DNA of 64,000 bases from Casuarina equisetifolia (lineage: Eukaryota; Streptophyta; Magnoliopsida; Fagales; Casuarinaceae), in assembly GCA_028551475.1 (NCBI GenBank), contig CM052359.1:8991583-9055582 (forward strand). Reading direction: 5' to 3'. Of the stretch, positions 23,919 through 37,489 are shown piece after piece. The notes beneath the pieces are model-generated. The model had not been told where the DNA came from. It saw only the letters and a list, made by a program, of their open reading frames with translations, and did no database searches. Both the position numbers and the translations under genes were made by a program. How positions within the stretch are numbered: position 1 is the first letter of the stretch; each line of letters opens with the position of its first letter.

Positions 23919-24781
23919 GGACGCTACATAAGGACTTGATACTTACCATCTCCATCTATTAACATGAGCGCAAATAAATCCGGCTATAAACATTTTGTGA
24001 CGGGTTACAAAATTAATCAACATCTACCATCTCCATAGTTAATGATCATAGGCCGATTTATGTGAGAACGGCAAAGAGCGCTAGCTTACAAAGTTGTTCA
24101 CAAACATTGAGGAATATACGGAGAAGTTGTACAAAGGGTGGCAAGACTTTTCGTTGTCAACCTCAAGTCCCAATCATGCAGGATTTGAAAAGAACACAGA
24201 AAACGAATAGGAAAACAAATCAGATTGAACCCCTTACGTCTTGCCGCTTTCCAATTTCTTTTTGTTGTTTCTGGCTGGCGGGACATTAGAACTATATGGT
24301 GAATTTGATAGAAAGAAGTCCCAACAATAATCCAATTCGTCAATACCGATCATGTCAGTGCCAGCTCTCTTTGAATGGACTGCCATCTTGCACTAACTAA
24401 ACTAATGAGGAAGATTCGATACTTTTTGTTGCTTAATTAAAAAAAGAAAAAAAAATGCGACGAAGTAATTGTCATGTTCAGCTTGGTTTATGGATGATAC
24501 TCGACTCAAATCGGCTGCATTTAGTTGCATCGTAGTGCTACATCCCGAATGAACGAACTTGTCAAATTTTTAATCTGCCAACAGATAATTATGTGAACAG
24601 GTTCCTCCAGGCCAGATTACGAGGGTCCTAAACAGGTCCTCAAAATCCTTCATGTTTTTACACGCAGAAGCTGCTGTCAAGCAAAATCGTACCACAAGGA
24701 ATAAGGAACACAATCACAGTCCAATAGGCGTCAGCTCTTGAATTATGGACACCATGTATATTAGGATTGGTGGAATAATTA
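23919..24781. other. No recognisable feature
   Basis: Contains a segment (24040-24400) with more CpG and higher complexity than its surroundings, perhaps old gene or promoter DNA, but no protein family could be recognised in any frame. Confidence 0.35.
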
Positions 24782-25244
24782 TGTTAGAAGGTATGATTGT
24801 AATTACAATTATGGGTTTCTATGTAATTGTAGAACTAAGAAATATTTTCTAATTGTAGTGGGCTTCCTAACAATATCCGACTAAAATTTTCATTCTCTTG
24901 TGGTAGTAGGTTTTTTTAGTAGTATTTAACTAGAATATTTTTAAGATTTTTATATAAATAAGAGAAATATAAAAAGACCAGGTGAGTAAGTAGAGAGAAT
25001 CCCCTTAGGGGACTAATTGTTGGAGAGAACCCATCACTTAAATTCTAGTTGATAAGAGAATCTATAAGACACCAATTCAAGGAGATGAAAAGTATGAGAA
25101 AATCTAATGAGAACATACTACAAGAAACGTAAGACATTATGATATTCTAAACCTCTTAAGTCTATTGTGTTTAGGTGTATATATTCTTATATTTGTGTGT
25201 TTGATTTCAATATAGATGATGCAACTTGTTGAATTCCCCTAACA
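24782..25244 (+). repeat. Possible solo LTR
   Basis: Bounded by TGTTAG and CTAACA, a perfect 6-bp terminal inversion as in LTRs, with a TATA-like TATATAAATA at 24951-24960 and no coding frames. No matching target-site duplication was found and no second copy lies in the window, so this is tentative. Confidence 0.35.
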
Positions 25245-27669
25245 ATGGAAGCATGTAGCAAATACAATCATTGACGAGGAGTACAATACTATTACCATAA
25301 TAGAACACCCAATTTTCTTACTTAGATTTGTTTCATTTTCCTTTTTGATTAACTAGGGTTAGTAGTTTCCAGTTTCTTCTAGGTCTAGACTAAACCAAGA
25401 AACGGTTGGAAAGTTGTTGTGTTCACATGTGCCAAGCATAAAGTTCTACCTTGTTATTTTCCCCCGGGAGTGATTTGCACTACGAGTAGCTTTCCAATGA
25501 CTTGAAATATTGTGTGATATATGAGCCTCGAGTATAACAAGTAAGCCAAAAAGTTTCTTTGTATTTTGCTTGACATGACAAGTGTTAAGACATTGTGAGT
25601 AGAAGGCTTTAAACTCAACTAAACAATAAACTTGAGAGTAAAAAGATTTTTTTTTTTAATTTAAACCAATCCTTAAGTATATGTCTTAGCAACAACTCAC
25701 ATCATTAACACACTTTCTTATCATGGTAGATGGATATTGGGCATTAATGGTGACAATAGACTTATAAGGGTCCCAAACAAAAAACTTGGAATAAATATTG
25801 GCTAAGGAATAACCTAGTGCCAATACCATATTAAAAAAATATTAAGATATTTAAGATAGAAGGCTTTAAGCTCAACCTAAAAATCCTCATGTGCATATCA
25901 CAATAAGGTGAAACAATTTATACCAAAATTGGGCCCATGACCATCCTTCTATCCTCTTTGCCCATGCAAGCTTCCCAAGTTGGGCATTGTGGACCCTATC
26001 TTTCTACTCTTGTTAGAGGTTAGCTTCGATTTGGAAGTTTCATAGTTATTTGATATTTTATACCTTAAGTTATACATTATGGGGCGACTGTAAGCCATTG
26101 TAAGACCAGAAATAGATCAGATCAAACATGGGATTTATTATTCATCACTATTAATCTTGCAGTGGAAGCATGGGGGGTCAACAAGAACCTCGAAGGAGTC
26201 GGAAAGAGTTGGATTGGGAATTCCGTCATGCAAACCCAATCCAAAGGAAAACCTCAGAGCTTGGGCCACCCAATAGGCCTATAGAATCAGCTTGGGCTTT
26301 GTTTGTTACCACAACAGGGGATCCAATGTTCCCCTTGTTTTTCTTCTACGCCATTAAAAATGTTGTCCGTTGGTTTCCAAATAGATGCTAGTGATCCTTC
26401 ATGCGTAAGAATTGAACTTGTGCTTTGTGTTTTGTCTTTTCTTGTTATGTTGTCAGCAAGTGTAGTGTACTTGTTTTCTTTAAAGAAACTAGAAGTCAAG
26501 AGTTAGGATCAAAACTAGACGGAAGTTTATATGATCCAGCAACTACGCCTACACCACAGCAGAACAGAGAGGAGTAGTTTTCATTTCTGACATTGTTTCA
26601 GGAGAGAAAACAGATTCAGCCCTCTTTACCATATAATCCCCATATATCTTTTAACACACAAGAGTATAGCCACACTTCTACAAGATTACAATGCTCTCTC
26701 TCAAGTGTTTCCCCACGTTCTATTTTCTGCACTGCTTGTCTTTTTTTTCTTTTCTTTTTCTATTATGTTTTCTATATCATTTAATCGGCTTGCAGCGCTT
26801 CTTCTTAAGACTGCATCTTATCCATTTTTTTGCATCGCCTTATTTCCTGCACGACAGTAAAACATCTCAACCAATTGCTGGCACTTTCTGCTGGATAACC
26901 ACACACCGATAGTCATGTCTCAACACGTCAATAAAAGCTAGCAACTTGTCTCTCCATTCAACAGTTTAGCTGACTTTTGCCGCTTCGTCTTAAGATTAAA
27001 AGCAGGTAAAAGAGCAACTTTCTAGTTTCAGTTACGGCAAAAATTGCTGTAAAAAAATTTACAACTGTCATAACAAGTGAGAAGTGTCATATATTTCGTC
27101 AAAACTAGTTTATCCATGTTATATTTGGTGCACTGTCGATATTTTGGTTTGTATTTTCTTACGAGTTGTCCAATTATTTATGTTTTGTATCACGACAAGT
27201 GTCTATGAAGTGTCATGAGTTGTCCTTATCATGTTTTGTACTAGGACAAATGTCATGTACATTTTCAATTACATTTTCTTTCCCGAGGCCTTTAGATTAG
27301 TATTCATCATCTAGTTCTCTGGATGTGCATGACTCAGTAACCCCAATCTTCCATGGTTTTTGACTAAGTAGCTCATCGTTCGTCCAGTGTTACTTCTCCA
27401 CCTTCAGTCACCACTATTTTGGCTTTTCTCTTGCACCGACGACTACTACTACTTGAACAAATCAATATCCTATTTCTTTGGATGCCATCTTGTCTTCATC
27501 AACTTAACATAGTTAGATTTATGGAGCCTTTCTAAATTTGTTCTTTTAGTTCTCTCCTCCGAATTTTTGCTTCACCCATTCTGCTGCCTCTTCGCAGGAA
27601 ATAGAAATTCAAAAGGAAGAAAATGCGAATAATTGGTGCAATCTCTAGTATATTCAGTATCGAAAAGTA
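25245..27669. other. No recognisable gene
   Basis: AT-rich with a few more complex patches (26160-26400, 26520-26990, 27280-27600). Short frames there show no family motif. Variants of a TGTTTTGTA..ACGACAAGTGTC phrase recur around 27120-27250. Probably old transposon or gene debris. Confidence 0.35.
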
Positions 27670-27824
27670 ATTACAAGAATTTGAACAAGAAAACAACTTA
27701 TAAATAGTTCCAGATACAATAAATTTGGAAATAAATCCAGGTGAGTAAAGGAAGCCATTATTGTTTCAATTTTGCCATTACTTTGATTAGGTGAGCATAG
27801 GAAGCCATTACTAGTTGTTTAAAT
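27670..27824 (-). repeat. Outer copia 3' LTR (partial)
   Basis: Shares blocks with 42247-42518, such as ACAACTTATA followed by ATACAATAAAT and the GGAAGCCATT(A/G)CTAG end. It is shorter than the right copy, so it has lost sequence. Ends approximate. Confidence 0.6.
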
Positions 27825-27843
27825 TTTGCCCCTCAAACTTGGG

Positions 27844-29400
27844 TCAACGATCCCAAGTTTGTTTCGAAGTGCTGAAAGAGATTTCAATAAGTGATTTGGT
27901 AAGAAGGTCATCAAGCTGGTCACTAGAACAAATACACTTGATGACAATGGTTTTGAAGGCTATCTTTTCCCAAATGAAATGGTAGTCAATTTCAATGTGT
28001 TTAGACTTTCTATCTAAGATGAGTTTGGTGGTAAAATATAAGGCACACATGTTTTTTTTCTTTTTTCTTTTCAAAAGGTAGTCAAGTTATCATAAAAGAG
28101 GATAATGGGTTTAGGTTGAGGAACATTAAAATCTTCGAGAAGAAAGGAAATTCAAGTTGCATTTATGGTAGCAGTACTCAATGAGTCATACTTAACTTTT
28201 GCAAAGGAAAGAGACACAGTAAGCTACCATTTGGCACTCTAGAAGATGCAATTCACTTTAAGGAAAAAACAAAAGCCAAAAGTAGATTTGCAAGTGATGG
28301 GACAGTTACCCAATTGGCATCCTTAAAACAATAAAGATTTAATCCACTAGCATAATGAAGTTGTATTCCATAATTAATAGTGTCGTGAAGATAGCACTTG
28401 ATATGATTAAGTTTATGAAAATCATTGATTGTTGGAAGGTGTTTAGCTTGCCAGAGCTTATTGATAGTAAAGAAGAAATCATGTTTGGTTATGGTTAGGT
28501 ATTGTAAGGCACCAACCAAGCTACAAAAAAAAGACAGTTGAGAAGCAAGGTGATCTCCTTTGATTAGTATTGGTTTGGCAACCATAGGGGTTGCAATAGG
28601 TTTGCAATGTTCTATACTAGCTCATTTCAGAATGGCACTCGTATATTTGCTATTGAGATAAAAGTAAGCCAATTTGAGTTTAAGTAACCTAAACACCTAA
28701 GAAACAATGAAGTTGCCCAAGATATTTGAGTAGAAATTTGAATCATAGATTTTATTCAAATGCAACATGTTAGATACAGGAGCTACTCATCAAAATAATG
28801 CAAGAGCAAAATAGTATCTTGACTAGTATGTATGATAAAAAGAAAAGAATCATGCATACTACAACCAAGCCTTGGGTAATGAGAAATGAGGTAAATTGAT
28901 CGTACTAAGCCCAAAAGAGCTTGCTTCAACTCATAGAAAGCCTTATAAAACTTACAAATAGGATCTAAATTAGCAAAAATCACTTTAAGTCAATCCAAAA
29001 CTCACTTTGAGTTTCAACTAGATGATTATTGCATGAAGACTAGTTCAACTTGTGGGCCAAGCAAAAATGCATTATTGATATCATATTGTAAGAAAGGTTA
29101 GTGATGCAGAACTGCAATGGAAAGAACCATATGCATGGTGATGTAATGCATTGCAGGACCTAAAAGTGTCCAAGAAGTCTACTTTTGCCTTTTAATGATA
29201 TCTCTTGCCAACTAATCTCACTTTGAGTCAATCTATAGATTCATCTAGAATAAGCTTTTGTTTTAAAACCCATCAATACCTAATAATATTTCATGCATCA
29301 AAGTGTGACACTACTGTCCATGTGTGGTTTCTATGCATGTCATCCATTTCCTCTTCCATGACTTTCTGCCAACTAGGATCATGTAGGGCTATGAGGAGGA
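27844..29400 (-). pseudogene. Outer copia RT and RNase H remnant
   Basis: Reading leftward: EEEMDDMHRNHTWT near 29370-29320, LKARLVGKG-like and VDFLDTFSP-like pieces, CKFYKAFYELKQA near 28950-28910, a catalytic box read as YFDE (family YVDD) near 28795, SLVGALQYLTITKHD at 28530-28480, the RNase H DANW motif near 28310, and KHIEIDYHFIWEK near 28010-27965. Frameshifts and stops throughout; the changed YVDD box alone would inactivate the polymerase. Confidence 0.8.
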
Positions 29401-29404
29401 ATTC

Positions 29405-29741
29405 AAGTAAAGAAGGAAGCGTGTGTTAAGATGAATGTGTACCTTGGATTAGGCTTTATAATGCCAAGAGGACTTCATTTCACCATGTGATGCATTTAGG
29501 AAGTCTTACAAAACATGCACTTGAGCTACATTAAGCAAACAATAGTTGTATACACAAAGCTAGAGCAAGAGTAAAAGCAAGAGACAATGAAACCCATAGG
29601 CATTGGCTATATACAATTGCTTAAAAATAATAACTATAAAACTATCTTTTATGTACAAGTTACAACACTAAAAATAACAATTAGCTACAAGTTTCACAAT
29701 GGGCTATGGGCCCATAAACCCTTTAATGTGGGCTCACAATA
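29405..29741 (-). repeat. Inner copia 3' LTR
   Basis: Aligned to 37490-37847. On the minus strand it follows a purine-rich stretch (GGAAGCAGGAG) and begins TATTGTGAG; the usual TG start appears altered. Confidence 0.6.
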
Positions 29742-29999
29742 CTCCTGCTTCCAAGGTAGAGATTTTGGTAAATCAAATGCTCCAAGCTTGTGTAACAAAT
29801 GACTATATTGTTTACTATTGAGAGTTTTAGTGAAGATAAACATAGGTTTTTTTTTCTACATATTCATTATGTCATCACCATGCCCTTTTGAATTTGTTCC
29901 TGTATGAAATTAGAATCAATCTTGATGTGCTTCATTTTCTTATGTAGTACAGGATTAACTACAATGCATGTGGCAACCTTGTTGTCACAATAAAAAGGT

Positions 30000-31162
30000 A
30001 TAGGTACCTTAAGTCATAGTCTGAGATCCTTGAACAAGCCTTTCAACCATATAATCTCACATATTATAATCCCTATGGCTTTATACTTAGTTTCAGTTGA
30101 GGATCTTGAAACTATAGGTTGTTTCTTTGTTTTTCAAGAAATTAATGACCCTTCAAACTTAGATTTCTTGGTTATGGGACATCTATCCCATGAGGGATCT
30201 TTTCATAATGGGACATGTATCATAATTTGAATCATAAAGGCCATTAATTCTAACTTAGAAGATGAAGAGAAAAAGAGTCAAAGACCTAGTGCTTTCTTGA
30301 TATACTTCAAAGCTTTGAGAGTTGGCTCCATGTGCAAATGCTTAGGCACTTATGTAAACTAACCTAGTTACTACATTAAATCAAGCATGTTAAGTTTTGT
30401 CATTATTAGCTATGTTAACCTTCTAACTATTTGTCGATATGGAGAGGATTTCGATAAAAGTGGATCCCATCCTTGGTCCTTATCTTTGGTATCATGATGA
30501 AAAGATGTCAACTTTAAATCTTGTTTTATGGGAATAATGGTGGGCTTAGTCCTTGACAATCTTGCTTTTGAAATTAACCCCAATGCATACTTATATTGGT
30601 TAATGCATGTCTCATCACATGATTATGCCACCTTTAATCCCAAATATTTTATATGAAAGTCTTTAATGTGTTAATGGTAACAAGATCATTACTAGGAATT
30701 AGGATTTTATTTATATATATGATAGGAATCACAATGCTTAGAAAATCTTGCTAAGTGAAGAACTCATAATCATGCTATAATGGAAAATAATCAAATGTAA
30801 TGAGTGAACTAATAAACTTTGTGTACCATTGACATGAAGCTTGTTTCAAGCCATACAATGACATATGTAGTTTGCATACTATGTTCTTTTCCTTACTTCA
30901 AACCCTAGGTATTCTTATAGAAACTTCCTTTTATAGATCACCATGGAGGAAGGTGTTCTAAATGTCTAGTTGAAATAAAGGCTACCTATGAACAAAAGCT
31001 AAAGACAAGATAACGTGAACAATAATCAGCTTTGCAGTAGGAGCAAATGTTTCCTTGTAATCTATACCTTCTTGTTGGTAATAGCCTTTGGCCACCACTT
31101 TGGCCCTGTTTTGTTAAACACTTCCATTTGGGTTGTATTTCACCTTGTATTCCCACCTATTA
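30000..31162 (-). pseudogene. Inner copia RT and RNase H remnant
   Basis: Minus-strand reading gives AKVVAKGYYQQEGIDY and ETFAPTAKL near 31115-31040, then [12 protein letters not shown] near 30870-30835, and further left RNase H with SRSSTETKYKAIG near 30105-30060. Many stops; the right part of RT lies beyond the solo LTR at 31168-32440. Confidence 0.75.
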
Positions 31163-31167
31163 CCATT

Positions 31168-32440
31168 TGATAACTCTATTTTTATAGAGTTATTTTACCT
31201 ATTTTAGGCAATAAATAACTTTAATAATTGTGAGAAAACATTTGAACTCCTCTTTATTTACCTAAATTTATCTTGTTTATGTAGAACAAGAAGCCAAGGA
31301 GAAAAGAGATGAACATGGAGAGCCTGATGCTTATTGTGTGGCAAAATCATAATATCAAGATCAAGAGAGTCAAGATAGGCTTGGGCTTTGAATGATTGTT
31401 ATTAGATTTTATTGTTATTGGGTTTTCTAAATAATTAGAAAACCTAATCATATTAGGAGTTTAAAGCCTAATTAAATTAAGAGTTCAAAACCTAATTAAA
31501 TTAAAAGTTTAAAACTCAATTGTTTTAGATCTTTAGGACCCAATTCTACTAGGATAAGAGTATGTCTAAACCTAAACCCTATTTAAGAGAAGAGAAGAGG
31601 CAAAAGAAAGAGGAGGAGGAAATTGAGCACAACTCAAGAGAGAGGCCAAGAATTCAAGGTTTTCTTGAAGAGAAGACAAAAAGGGTGACAGACTTCTTGT
31701 TCTTGGATTCAAGATGCCTTCTTTATTTCTTATTACCATTCTTCCTTATTATTTCTTTATGTTTTAGTTTATTTTTGTTAGAGCTATGATGTAACCTAAT
31801 TATGATGGTATGAATCTTATGATTATTATGTTTTGTAAGATATTTTATTTATGTGAAGTTACATATTACGGAGTTTAATGCTTTTAGGTGATTAGCTACC
31901 ACTTAGATGAGTTGATTTGTATGTTAAAGACCGACAAGAAATAGCATGCAGTTGCTTCTTGTAATATGTAACCATAGATTAAATATGGATAGACATATAC
32001 CATATTGTTTATGTGGCTTTCGGTGTAAACTGAGAATATTCATAGATCCTAATGCATTTGGTTTGTTTCAATTCACATATAGAGATATAGTGAATTAATG
32101 AACTAAGTAGGTTTGCTATATCTAGACATAGGATAGTAAATAAATTAGGAAATTCCGCCATCACATAGATATTATCTCTTTTGCAAGCATAAATAATCAA
32201 TATTAGTACCTAGTAATTATGGTGAAGTCATATGCTCTAACATATTTCTTTTATTAAGTTTTCTTAGACTTAGTTAGTTAATCTATCATCCATCAATTTG
32301 GTTTGCTAGATAAATTCTAGGAGTTATTCACCGTTAGTAATTAGTTGGTCTAGTAATCACCAATCTCTGTGGGACGATATTTTTCTTATCATTATATTAC
32401 TTATTCAACATGTTCACTTGCATATAAAATTCATCGAACA
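31168..32440 (+). repeat. Solo LTR, family S copy 1
   Basis: Starts TGATAACTCT and ends ATCGAACA, flanked on both sides by the exact 5-bp duplication CCATT (31163-31167 and 32441-32445). No internal element domains are present, so it is a solo LTR left by recombination between two LTRs. It cuts the reverse transcriptase of the inner copia element. The first 25 bases form a small palindrome (CTCTATTTTTATAGAG). Its right part, about 31790-32440, is inverted at 39442-40190. 'Family S' is only a label used here. Confidence 0.85.
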
Positions 32441-32445
32441 CCATT

Positions 32446-33724
32446 CAAGGGTTAAAGGCACCAAATCCCATGTACAGTTAGTTATTAATGCCTTTAACAC
32501 TTGTTCCATTACCATTGCCCAATTATGGTTCACAATAGCTTCTTGATAGGATACAGGCTTAATAATGGCTAAAACTAAGGCAACAATATGTCAATGGTGG
32601 GGTGACAATTTGTCTAAAGATACATAGTTTAAAATGGGATATTTGGTAGATAATGATACTAATGGTAGGGTAAGACATATGTAGTTAATGATCCATATTG
32701 GTGAGTAAGTAGGTCTACTTGATTTGCAATGTCCATATGATGAAATGGAAGTCTTAGGAAGTGGTTTAGTTATGGTTTATGGTAATAATTCCTCCTAGGA
32801 AGGTGTTCAATGGGCTTTAAAGGATGCTTTGGGGGAGGTCTCATTTATATAATAAAAACATCACTATTAGTATCTAAGGGTCTAGATCAAACAAATGTGT
32901 TAAGGTGAGTAGTCTGAATAATAAAAGGAAACTCTTACTCATGAAACGTGACATCATAACTAGTAAAATCTTTCCAACAGATGAATCAAGTAAATGGCAT
33001 CCCTTTTACAAGGAGGGATATCCTATGAATACATAAGAGGTTGCTCTAGGAGCAAATTTGCCCTCATGTTTGAGAGAGGTAGTGTAACATTGACTTTCAA
33101 AGACTCAAAGGTGGCTCAAATTTGGTGGTTTCCTATATAACATTTCATATGGTATACAATGAGAATCATAGATGAAGGTAGTCAATTTGAGAAGTAGCAA
33201 TAAATTTACACTGCCCTCAATATTATGGGAGGATGTTTGCTTGAAACTTTAAGACTTTAGTTATGTTAAGAGATGTTAATGTTTACATTCTACAACCCTA
33301 TTTTGCTAGAGTGTGTAAATGCAACCATTCTTATGAATAATTCTTCATGAATTGAGGAATGAAGAAAATGGCTTGAAAAAGAACTCAGAACCATTATCAG
33401 AGCATATATATTATACCTAACACACAAACTAGGTAGAAATCATGGAAACAAAACAATTGCACAATGAGAAAACACTTAAGCTTTGTACCTAATAAGAAAT
33501 GTCTAAGTGGAACTTGAGAAATCATCCATAATGGTCAAGAAATATTTAAATTCATTATGATTAGGTAGTCAATGTGAGCCACAAAGATCCATGTGGACAA
33601 GTTAAGAGATTGTAGTGATTCTGTGAGACCTTATGGAAAGGCTAAACGAGATTGCTTAGCTAGTAGATATTTGTGGGAAAAGATATGTTTTGTTGTGACA
33701 AACTTTGGTTGCATATAATATATA
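32446..33724 (-). pseudogene. Inner copia integrase remnant and spacer
   Basis: Integrase is readable on the minus strand at about 33690-33200: LAKQSRLAFP, HMDLCGSH, KYFLTIMDDFS, SDNGSEFF and a changed NGVVERKH region. The stretch 32446-33200 is the poorly conserved linker between integrase and reverse transcriptase. Stops and small indels are frequent. Confidence 0.7.
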
Positions 33725-35165
33725 TAAATGTTTTTCATATGTTTATGTGCAAAATTAAACAACAAGGAAGTGAAATATAAGCAAATTATAATATCAATTA
33801 ATGATATTACAAAGTAACTAAGTTCCTATATTCCCTTATTATGTAACCGCATATATGCTCAAAAAGGATATCTTTATGTAATAAATATTAATAGAATGCT
33901 AATTGTATAACAATTAATTTTAAGGAAAAAGTGATGCTGGAACTTGTATATTTATAAGTCACTTGAAGTCCATTTAAGGACTAATCAAAGCTCACATGAA
34001 GTAGGTCAATTAAAGCTTGATTAAGAAATGATCCAAAGCTTACTTAAAGCAAGCCAGCTATGACTTGCCGTGATATCCTTAGAAGCTCAATCCACCATAC
34101 ATTTAGAAGCTCAGCTCGCATGGTTCAAAGACATACTGACTTGAGTTATTTGAAAGCTTAATGATGTCATTTCATTTAAATAACCTAAGCAAGCTTAATA
34201 GGGTCTCAACTATTTTGACTAAAGCCTTAATTTCCTAAATAATTGAGAAGCTCTACATGACTTTGTCTCTCTCTCTAAGCTACCAATTCTCCAATGGGAA
34301 GATTTTTGAAAATAATGAAGTGTCATAATGATCCTCTGCAAGCATTAATCAAAGATTCTATTATTGATTGATGGAATACATTTCTTTTTCTAACGGGATG
34401 AAAGTTACAGTTATGTTAGGTTTGATAAGAAATCCTAAAGAGTTACTATTATTCAAAAATCTTATATTAGTCCTTCTTGATGATTGATTTGGTGCTTTTG
34501 GATGATATAATTGTGAAATCATGAAAAAAAATTGAAGTTTTGCTCACATATTGCCATCATATTTAGCTTCGGTAATATTACCCAATCTAGGGTGATACTT
34601 GGTGATACTCTTCCAAGATTGTTTCTTTGTGATTACTTATACTTGTATACACTTGCTTGTGTGCTAATTAACTCTACACATTATATGCACATAAATAATG
34701 TTGTAAATTTGAAACCTTAATTTGTTGATATTTAAAGGTTTCATGATTAAAGCTTAGATACTTGTTCAATCTTTTGAATAAGTTCTTTGATAAGCAATAT
34801 CCCACACATTTCATATTATTTGGGGATTTGCTAATTGTACAAAACTTGTTTCAACCTTATCTTGTAATCGGTGACTTGTATAATTCCTTGAGGAGGAGTT
34901 AGAAAGTGTGAAGAATGTTTTCTCCTAATTTGTTAGTAAAAAGGACTTTAACTAATTGATTTGGAGGAAGAAGAGGATGGAAATAGGTGAAAAGGGCCAA
35001 ACCATAGTGGAAAAATTAGTCTCTCTTTATTGTTTGAGATTGTCTTAACTTGTTGTCTATTCTTGTGGTGCATTTGATTTTGTTATGTGTGTTTTAAATA
35101 ACCTATTGTATACATATTGCTAGAAAAACAATTCATCCCTTACCCCCCCCCTTCTTCTTGGTTGG
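33725..35165. mobile_element. Unidentified insertion inside the inner copia integrase
   Basis: Copia coding sequence stops near 33720 and resumes near 35170 at neighbouring positions of integrase, so about 1.4 kb was inserted. The insert has no readable proteins. It ends with a run of C (35144-35152) followed by TTCTTCTTGG, as at the end of some copia LTRs, so a solo LTR is possible. The edges lie in ATATAT-rich DNA and no duplication could be fixed. Confidence 0.4.
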
Positions 35166-35169
35166 CCAT

Positions 35170-37107
35170 TATACCTAATAGATATATAGAACATGAAAAA
35201 TTATCTAGGGATTTCAAATCTTAATGGCAAATAGATAAATATTTCAAAGATGGATAACCTAAATGTCTATGCCATAGGTTAAATCCTACATCAAAAGTAG
35301 CATTACAATAATGGTTCAAATTTAATTTATTAAATGGCTTCAGAAAACAAAATTGAAACTATGAAAAAATTGATACAAAATATGGTTCAATCTCACTAGA
35401 AATAACCAAGTAGTAAAGCCCTTTATTGGCCTTACCCCACCTGATCATTGCTTGAGTCAAAAGGTCTTAGAAAACACAAACACCAAGAAAGAAAAAGACA
35501 ATGCAATTATTATTTGTGATAAGCTTGGAAATGGAAATCATTTTGTAATGAAATTGAGGAACAAATAAAACATTCTTTAAGGTCAAGTGAGTTGTTGGTC
35601 GAGCAAACTCTGTATGTATGGCTAAGCTATGTGTCCCATCAAGTAAATGTCTGAATAATAATTGTGATGGGCAAGGAACACATGCAAACAAATACTTCAT
35701 ACTACAAGTAATACAATCAATTGCTTTTGAATCCAAGATCACTCAATGTTATCGAGTTGGGAGTAATATCTAGAAGTGTTACCTATAAAAATGGCATAGT
35801 TTTCTATCTTTGCTCCTTCCAAGTTGCTTAAAGCCACAAGAAACTTTTGAAATTCCTAGGTGTTAAAGCTCCTTGCATAGAATTACTTGTTGGGATGAGT
35901 TGCTAAACCTACAAAGCCTCCACCATTCACTAAAGAAGCCTACTGAAGAGTTAAACTAAGAGTGTCCAAGGGATGCTGGTGGTGTTACCCATGACTTAGT
36001 TTATAAATTGGTTATCCTATCTAGCCATGTTGAAATTGAAAACTTATAGGAGTGCTAGGAAATGAACTGAGAACATGTGCAATAGGAAATGGACCTTAAG
36101 GAGCAGTCAATGTAGGAATTGTTTGTCCATATCTAGGAAAGGAACCTATGTTGCTAAGCTACCTTTGCATAGAACCCAAAGATTCACTCTCCACAATAGA
36201 GTGAAAGACTTATGCACTACCTTTTTATGGTCCTTGTTTTCCTTTAGTGTGGTCATTTCTATTTCTCCAATTAGGTGGGAATCCTATAATCTTATGGCAT
36301 TGCTACTTAGTGTGACCCATTTTATGACAATGAGTACATATTAGTTTTCCTTATGAGCTCATTTTATTTAGTGGGCAAGAAGTGCTCCTTTCTAAGCAGT
36401 GATCCTTAAATTGTCAATCTTAAGGAGTTGATATTCATATTCTTTTATGAGATTGTATGTTATATCAACACTTGGGAAAAGGGACTAGGCCAATATGGTA
36501 GTCCTTAATATCTTGAATGGCTTTGTGAGCTATAAAAGATACCCCATTAGATGAATTTCTTGCATCGTCTCTTCTAGCCTTTTATTCACCTCATAAGTAC
36601 ATAAATCATAGGTGTAAAGTATTAAAGGTTCATGCACATCAATTTTCCCTTATGTATTAGTAATGTTGGGGTGATAATCTATCACTAATTTCCTTGTCTA
36701 TCATAGTTCATAGAGTTTTCTTCTAAGATTATAACGTTGGGTAGTTTTGGACATGTTGTACCTTATTACCCAAAGTATCCCAAATGATTTGGGCATTCCC
36801 AATCCAAAAAACATAGTCCACTAGCTAAGGATTTATTGATTTATCAAACTATTTGATCACTACACTGTGACATTTATTGCATCTTCTGGTTTTTCCAAGG
36901 TCATTTGGGCTCTTTAGAATGTATCATTAATGAAACTAGATTATTCTTTCCGTGTAGGTTGTTTTTCACTTGCTAGCTCCATATGTCATAAGTATTCTCA
37001 TTCACGAGCTTAGTGGTTAACAAAGGAACACCAAGAAAGTTTGTTGGCAGAAAATAAAGTGAAACCTTAAAAGGGTTTATTGAGTTTTTGCTTGAAGAAG
37101 CCATCAT
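35170..37107 (-). pseudogene. Inner copia gag and protease remnant
   Basis: Gag opens with MMASSS near 37107. A CHKMGHTK zinc-knuckle piece reads near 36340-36290. Protease at 35742-35467 has ILDSKAIDCIT, where the family has DSGATDHIT, so the catalytic loop is altered. LKNVLFVPQFHYKMISISKL follows, which identifies it firmly. A WHRHLGYPS pre-integrase motif closes the block near 35270. Confidence 0.75.
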
Positions 37108-37489
37108 AATGTGGTTAGGAGAGGTTTCAAATTTGCCTAATGAAGAAGACAAAGTTGGGGGACAACTAGAATATGTGAGATTCTTGAGGCAATCAAGTTA
37201 AATTCCTTTAATGTGAGGAATTAAAATGTGGCCTTTTAAAAAATGCCCTTGAATTTGTAAACATAAAAGAAAGCAAATAATGTCATTGCCCTTAGATATC
37301 TTTTACTAAATGGATTAAACATGCATTGGTTGAATAATCACTATAATAACCCTAAATCTACCCAAATAAGTAGGAAAAACCTTAAATCTTCAAGTAAAAA
37401 TCCTAACAATGTCAAATCTTTAACCAATAACCATTAATCACAGATAAAAGAAACAAACTTCAACTATTCCAGTGGGCTACCCAAACAAC

